8,080 nt of DNA from Calditrichota bacterium (GTDB taxonomy: Bacteria > Calditrichota > Calditrichia > RBG-13-44-9), in contig JAJRXE010000477.1 of NCBI GenBank assembly GCA_024276455.1, positions 1 through 8,080 on the forward strand, in the 5' to 3' direction. The position numbers and the translations under genes are program-made. This document shows positions 5,898-8,080 of this stretch, piece by piece (the stretch's first letter is position 1; every line of letters begins with the position of its first letter). The notes under the pieces were generated by a model that was not told where the DNA came from, did no database searches, and saw only the letters and a list, made by a program, of their open reading frames with translations.

Positions 5898-6629
5898 ATG
5901 GCAGAGAAACCGCAGGGCCTGGACATCTTAGCCTTTGGTGCCCATCCGGACGATGTGGAACTGGGTTGCGGAGGAACGTTGATTAAGCTGAAGAAGCTGG
6001 GCTACCGGACCGGGGTGGTGGATTTAACCGAAGGGGAGATGGGAACCCGGGGCACCGTGGAACAGCGTTACCGGGAAGCCGCCCGTGCCGCGGAAATCCT
6101 GGGGCTGGATCACCGCAGCAATCTGAAAATCCCCGATGGGAATATTGTGCTGAATGAGGAGAACCGCCGGAAGGTGGTGGAGCAAATTCGACGCTGGCGG
6201 CCGCTGCTGGTATTGGCTCCCTACCCCGACGATCGCCATCCCGATCATGTTCATGCCGGAAATCTGGTGACCGAAGCGGCCTTTTACGCCGGAGTAAAGC
6301 GCATGTTTCCCGGGCTTCCACCCCACCGACCTTACCGGGTGCTTTATTACCTTTCCAAATACGAGTTCCAACCCAGTTTTGTGGTGGACATTACCGCCGA
6401 GTTCTCCGAAAAGCGTCGGGCTCTGGAAGCCTATCGCTCCCAGTTTTTCAATCCCGAATGGCCGGAGGAACAAACCTTCGTCTCTTCGCAGGCTTTTCTG
6501 GAGGCGGTGGAATTCCGGGCCCGCTATTTCGGCTGGAGCGCCGGAGTGAGATACGCCGAACCGTTCTGGATTCGGGAATCGCTGGCTCTGGACGATCCGG
6601 TGCCTGTTTTCCGACGCCAGATTCAGTGA
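5898..6629 (+). CDS. bshB1: PIG-L family zinc deacetylase, BshB1-like (bacillithiol biosynthesis)
   Basis: A 243-residue protein, normal length for the family. The N-terminal motif DILAFGAHPDDVELGCGG (9-26) contains the zinc- and acid/base-site AHPDD (H16, D18, D19). DDRHPDHVHAG (111-121) supplies the second metal site, with H114 and H117 as catalytic and ligand candidates. DLTEGEMGTRGT (42-53) after the first strand is characteristic of BshB1. BshB1 removes the acetyl group from GlcNAc-malate to give GlcN-malate in the cytoplasm, the second step of synthesis of the thiol bacillithiol. bshA and bshC are not in the window. The start is supported by GGGAG at 5882-5886, although the spacing (11 bases) is long. 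The alternative is a related LmbE-type deacetylase for another N-acetylglucosaminyl substrate. Confidence 0.87.
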   Translation: MAEKPQGLDILAFGAHPDDVELGCGGTLIKLKKLGYRTGVVDLTEGEMGTRGTVEQRYREAARAAEILGLDHRSNLKIPDGNIVLNEENRRKVVEQIRRWRPLLVLAPYPDDRHPDHVHAGNLVTEAAFYAGVKRMFPGLPPHRPYRVLYYLSKYEFQPSFVVDITAEFSEKRRALEAYRSQFFNPEWPEEQTFVSSQAFLEAVEFRARYFGWSAGVRYAEPFWIRESLALDDPVPVFRRQIQ

Positions 6630-6918
6630 AGTTCAGGAATGCTATTTTGAATAAAATTAAAAAGATAAATTTACAAGAGAAACGGAGGCGGGTTTCGAGA
6701 AAAAAATCATTTAAAACCACTTTTGCTGTTAACTACCCTGACTTGTGAATGCTAACTTATTGTAAAATATTTTTTTTAACTTTTGGCAGATAAATGAAAA
6801 AAGGATCGAATTTGAGCAATTTGTTCGAATCAAAATATTTTTTTAGTTGATTTCAATCTGGAAAATTTTAAATTCTTAATCTATTGGCTTCATTGGATAA
6901 AAATGGTGGAAAATCACA
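6630..6918 (+). promoter_or_regulatory. AT-rich gap, likely promoter region of the nuo operon
   Basis: These 289 bases have no credible gene. They are strongly AT-rich with several A and T runs. One weak sigma70-like pair is TTGATT (6847-6852) and TAAATT (6869-6874) with 16 bases between, about 45 bases before nuoA. GGTGGA (6905-6910) is the probable nuoA ribosome binding site. No clear terminator for the deacetylase gene was found, only a 5-base-arm hairpin GAAAC/GTTTC near 6679-6696 with no T-tract. Confidence 0.4.
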
Positions 6919-7284
6919 ATGTTAAATGAGTATTTGCCCATTCTGTTCCTGCTGGTCATTGCTTTAGCTTTTTCGGCCGGATTGTTGATTTTTTCTTACC
7001 TGGTTAGCCCTCGCATTAAAAATACCATCAAACAGAGCGTGTACGAATCGGGGTTCATGCCCCAAATGGATGCCCGGTTACGGTTTGCGGTGCGCTTCTA
7101 CGTGGTGGCGATGATGTTTATTCTGTTTGATGTGGAAGTTATCTTTCTCTACCCCTGGGCGGTGGTTTACAAAAAATTCATCACCCATGGCATGTTTATT
7201 TTCTGGGAAATGATTGTTTTCATTGGCATTCTTTTCGCCGGTTACGTTTATTTGTGGAAACGTGGCGCATTTAAATGGGAGTAA
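6919..7284 (+). CDS. nuoA: NADH-quinone oxidoreductase (complex I) subunit A
   Basis: A 121-residue membrane protein with three predicted helices (about 6-29, 59-81 and 91-113), normal for NuoA. Its signature is clear: YESG (42-45), then RLRFAVRFYVVAMMF and FDVEVIFLYPWA, including the conserved D71 and E73 in the second helix. The family's usual YECG loop has Ser in place of Cys. NuoA sits at the junction of the membrane and peripheral arms next to the quinone-entry site. It is the first gene of the operon and is followed 4 bases later by nuoC, so the usual second gene nuoB is not in its place. Confidence 0.95.
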   Translation: MLNEYLPILFLLVIALAFSAGLLIFSYLVSPRIKNTIKQSVYESGFMPQMDARLRFAVRFYVVAMMFILFDVEVIFLYPWAVVYKKFITHGMFIFWEMIVFIGILFAGYVYLWKRGAFKWE

Positions 7285-7288
7285 TCTA

Positions 7289-7780
7289 ATGATTTCGAAT
7301 GACCAAATTAAAGAGAAGGTCGCGCAAAAATTCCCCCGGGCCCGCTTCGAAGAATCGCTGGGTATGCTGTCCATTTTGGTGGACAAGCAAGAGCTGGTGG
7401 AGCTGGTGCGTTTTCTGAAAGAAGACGAAGCCCTCTCTTTTGATTATTTGACCGATCTAACGGGGGTGGATTACCTGAAGCAGGAGCGGGAACCGCGTTT
7501 CGAGGTGGTGTACCATCTGTATTCTTTTAAGAACAATCACCGGGTCCGCCTTAAAGTCGGGGTCCCGGAAGAAGATATGAGCGTACCTTCCATGACGCAG
7601 TTCTGGAAAGCGGCCAACTGGCTGGAGCGGGAAGCTTTCGAGATGTTCGGCTTTAAGTTTGAAGGACATCCGGATTTGCGTCGTTTACTGACACCGGATT
7701 TGTTCGATGGTTTTCCCTTGCGCAAGGATTATCCCTTGCGTGGTCGTGGCGAACGTGATGTGATCTTGGATTTGAAATAA
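7289..7780 (+). CDS. nuoC: NADH-quinone oxidoreductase (complex I) subunit C, 30 kDa family
   Basis: A 163-residue protein with the complex I 30 kDa domain. DYLTDLTGVDYL (52-63) is the N-terminal signature. The C-terminal signature runs from FWKAANWLEREAFEMFG (105-121) through FEGHPDLRRLL to GFPLRKDYPLRGRGERD (141-157). The ATG at 7289 has GGGAG (7277-7281) 7 bases upstream, overlapping the nuoA stop region. A longer in-frame reading from 7214 would only extend into nuoA coding sequence. NuoC is a peripheral-arm subunit that binds NuoD and helps position NuoB. It is not fused to NuoD here: the nuoD start codon follows 16 bases after its stop. Confidence 0.96.
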   Translation: MISNDQIKEKVAQKFPRARFEESLGMLSILVDKQELVELVRFLKEDEALSFDYLTDLTGVDYLKQEREPRFEVVYHLYSFKNNHRVRLKVGVPEEDMSVPSMTQFWKAANWLEREAFEMFGFKFEGHPDLRRLLTPDLFDGFPLRKDYPLRGRGERDVILDLK

Positions 7781-7796
7781 AAAACGAGTGAGAATC

Positions 7797-8080
7797 ATGC
7801 CGGATAAATTTGAGGAAGTGAAATCCGAACGAATGGTCCTGAACTTTGGACCACAACATCCTGCAACCCACGGAACCTTGCGTCTGGTTCTGGAACTGGA
7901 CGGCGAAAAGGTGGTAAAGTGCGAACCCCACGCCGGGTACCTCCACTCCGGTTTCGAAAAATTGGGGGAATACAAAACCTACAATCAATGGATTGCCCTT
8001 TCCGACCGAATGAACTACCTTTCGCCCCTGAATAACAATATTGGCTTTGCCCAGGCAGTGGAAAAATTGATTGGGCTGGA
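7797..8080 (+). CDS. nuoD: NADH-quinone oxidoreductase (complex I) subunit D, 49 kDa family (5' part only)
   Basis: The first 94 codons of nuoD; the frame is open to the window edge. The start has GAGTGAG a few bases upstream and follows nuoC by 16 bases. Recognisable family blocks are LNFGPQHPATHG (15-26, the loop lining the quinone headgroup site), GYLHSGFEKLGE (47-58) and DRMNYLSPLNNN (70-81), whose Tyr74 is, by recalled alignment, near the quinone-site tyrosine. NuoD descends from the NiFe hydrogenase large subunit but has lost the metal site. With NuoB it forms the quinone-reduction cavity. Full-length members are about 370-420 residues, so about three quarters of the gene lies to the right. 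Confidence 0.96.
   Translation, partial: MPDKFEEVKSERMVLNFGPQHPATHGTLRLVLELDGEKVVKCEPHAGYLHSGFEKLGEYKTYNQWIALSDRMNYLSPLNNNIGFAQAVEKLIGL

Noticed and set aside
6024..6473. 149-codon minus-strand open frame
   Set aside because: It is a shadow of the BshB1-like deacetylase, whose metal-binding motifs are on the plus strand.
6806..6830. Repeated TCGAAT (6806-6811 and 6825-6830), possible operator upstream of nuoA
   Set aside because: It is only six bases in an AT-rich region, with imperfect symmetry; too likely by chance to list as a site.
7214..7288. Upstream in-frame start for nuoC
   Set aside because: The extra 25 residues are read from within nuoA and do not resemble NuoC. The ATG at 7289 has a good ribosome binding site.

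Overview
The window looks like chromosomal DNA from a bacterium of the Fibrobacteres-Chlorobi-Bacteroidetes (FCB) side of the tree, most likely Calditrichota, Ignavibacteria or a relative. Three things suggest this: a multiheme cytochrome ending in the 'YPNPFNPSTTI' tail typical of type IX secretion (T9SS) cargo in these phyla, a BshB1-type deacetylase of bacillithiol synthesis, and a NapC/NirT-type membrane cytochrome together with complex I genes. The assignment to a phylum is inference. No rRNA, tRNA, CRISPR array or insertion sequence was seen.

Left half, minus strand (1-4741). Reading leftwards from 4741: a seven-heme, three-helix membrane cytochrome resembling inner-membrane quinol dehydrogenases such as Geobacter ImcH (4741-3233); a strong intrinsic terminator (3210-3171); a gene-free stretch of about 400 bases with several inverted repeats and overlapping promoter candidates; a lone CheY-like receiver protein (2776-2399); and, 10 bases further on, a large secreted cytochrome (2388 to beyond base 1). 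The large cytochrome carries 16 CXXCH heme sites in two tandem eight-heme units and then begins a T9SS-type sorting tail, which is cut by the window edge. It has no complete open reading frame inside the window because its stop codon lies to the left; the long plus-strand frame opposite it is a shadow.

Right half, plus strand (4955-8080). A class II glutamine amidotransferase-like protein (4955-5767), a BshB1-like zinc deacetylase (5898-6629), a 289-base AT-rich gap, and the start of a complex I operon: nuoA (6919-7284), nuoC (7289-7780) and the first 94 codons of nuoD (7797 to beyond 8080). nuoB, normally between nuoA and nuoC, is absent from that position.

How it may work together: complex I reduces the quinone pool; the NapC/NirT-type cytochrome could oxidise quinol and pass electrons to periplasmic carriers; the 16-heme cytochrome, if exported to the surface by T9SS, could be the outer end of that chain, with its expression tied to the receiver protein by translational coupling. 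That route to an extracellular or surface acceptor is an inference. The heme motifs, duplication, sorting tail and gene spacing are seen directly in the sequence.
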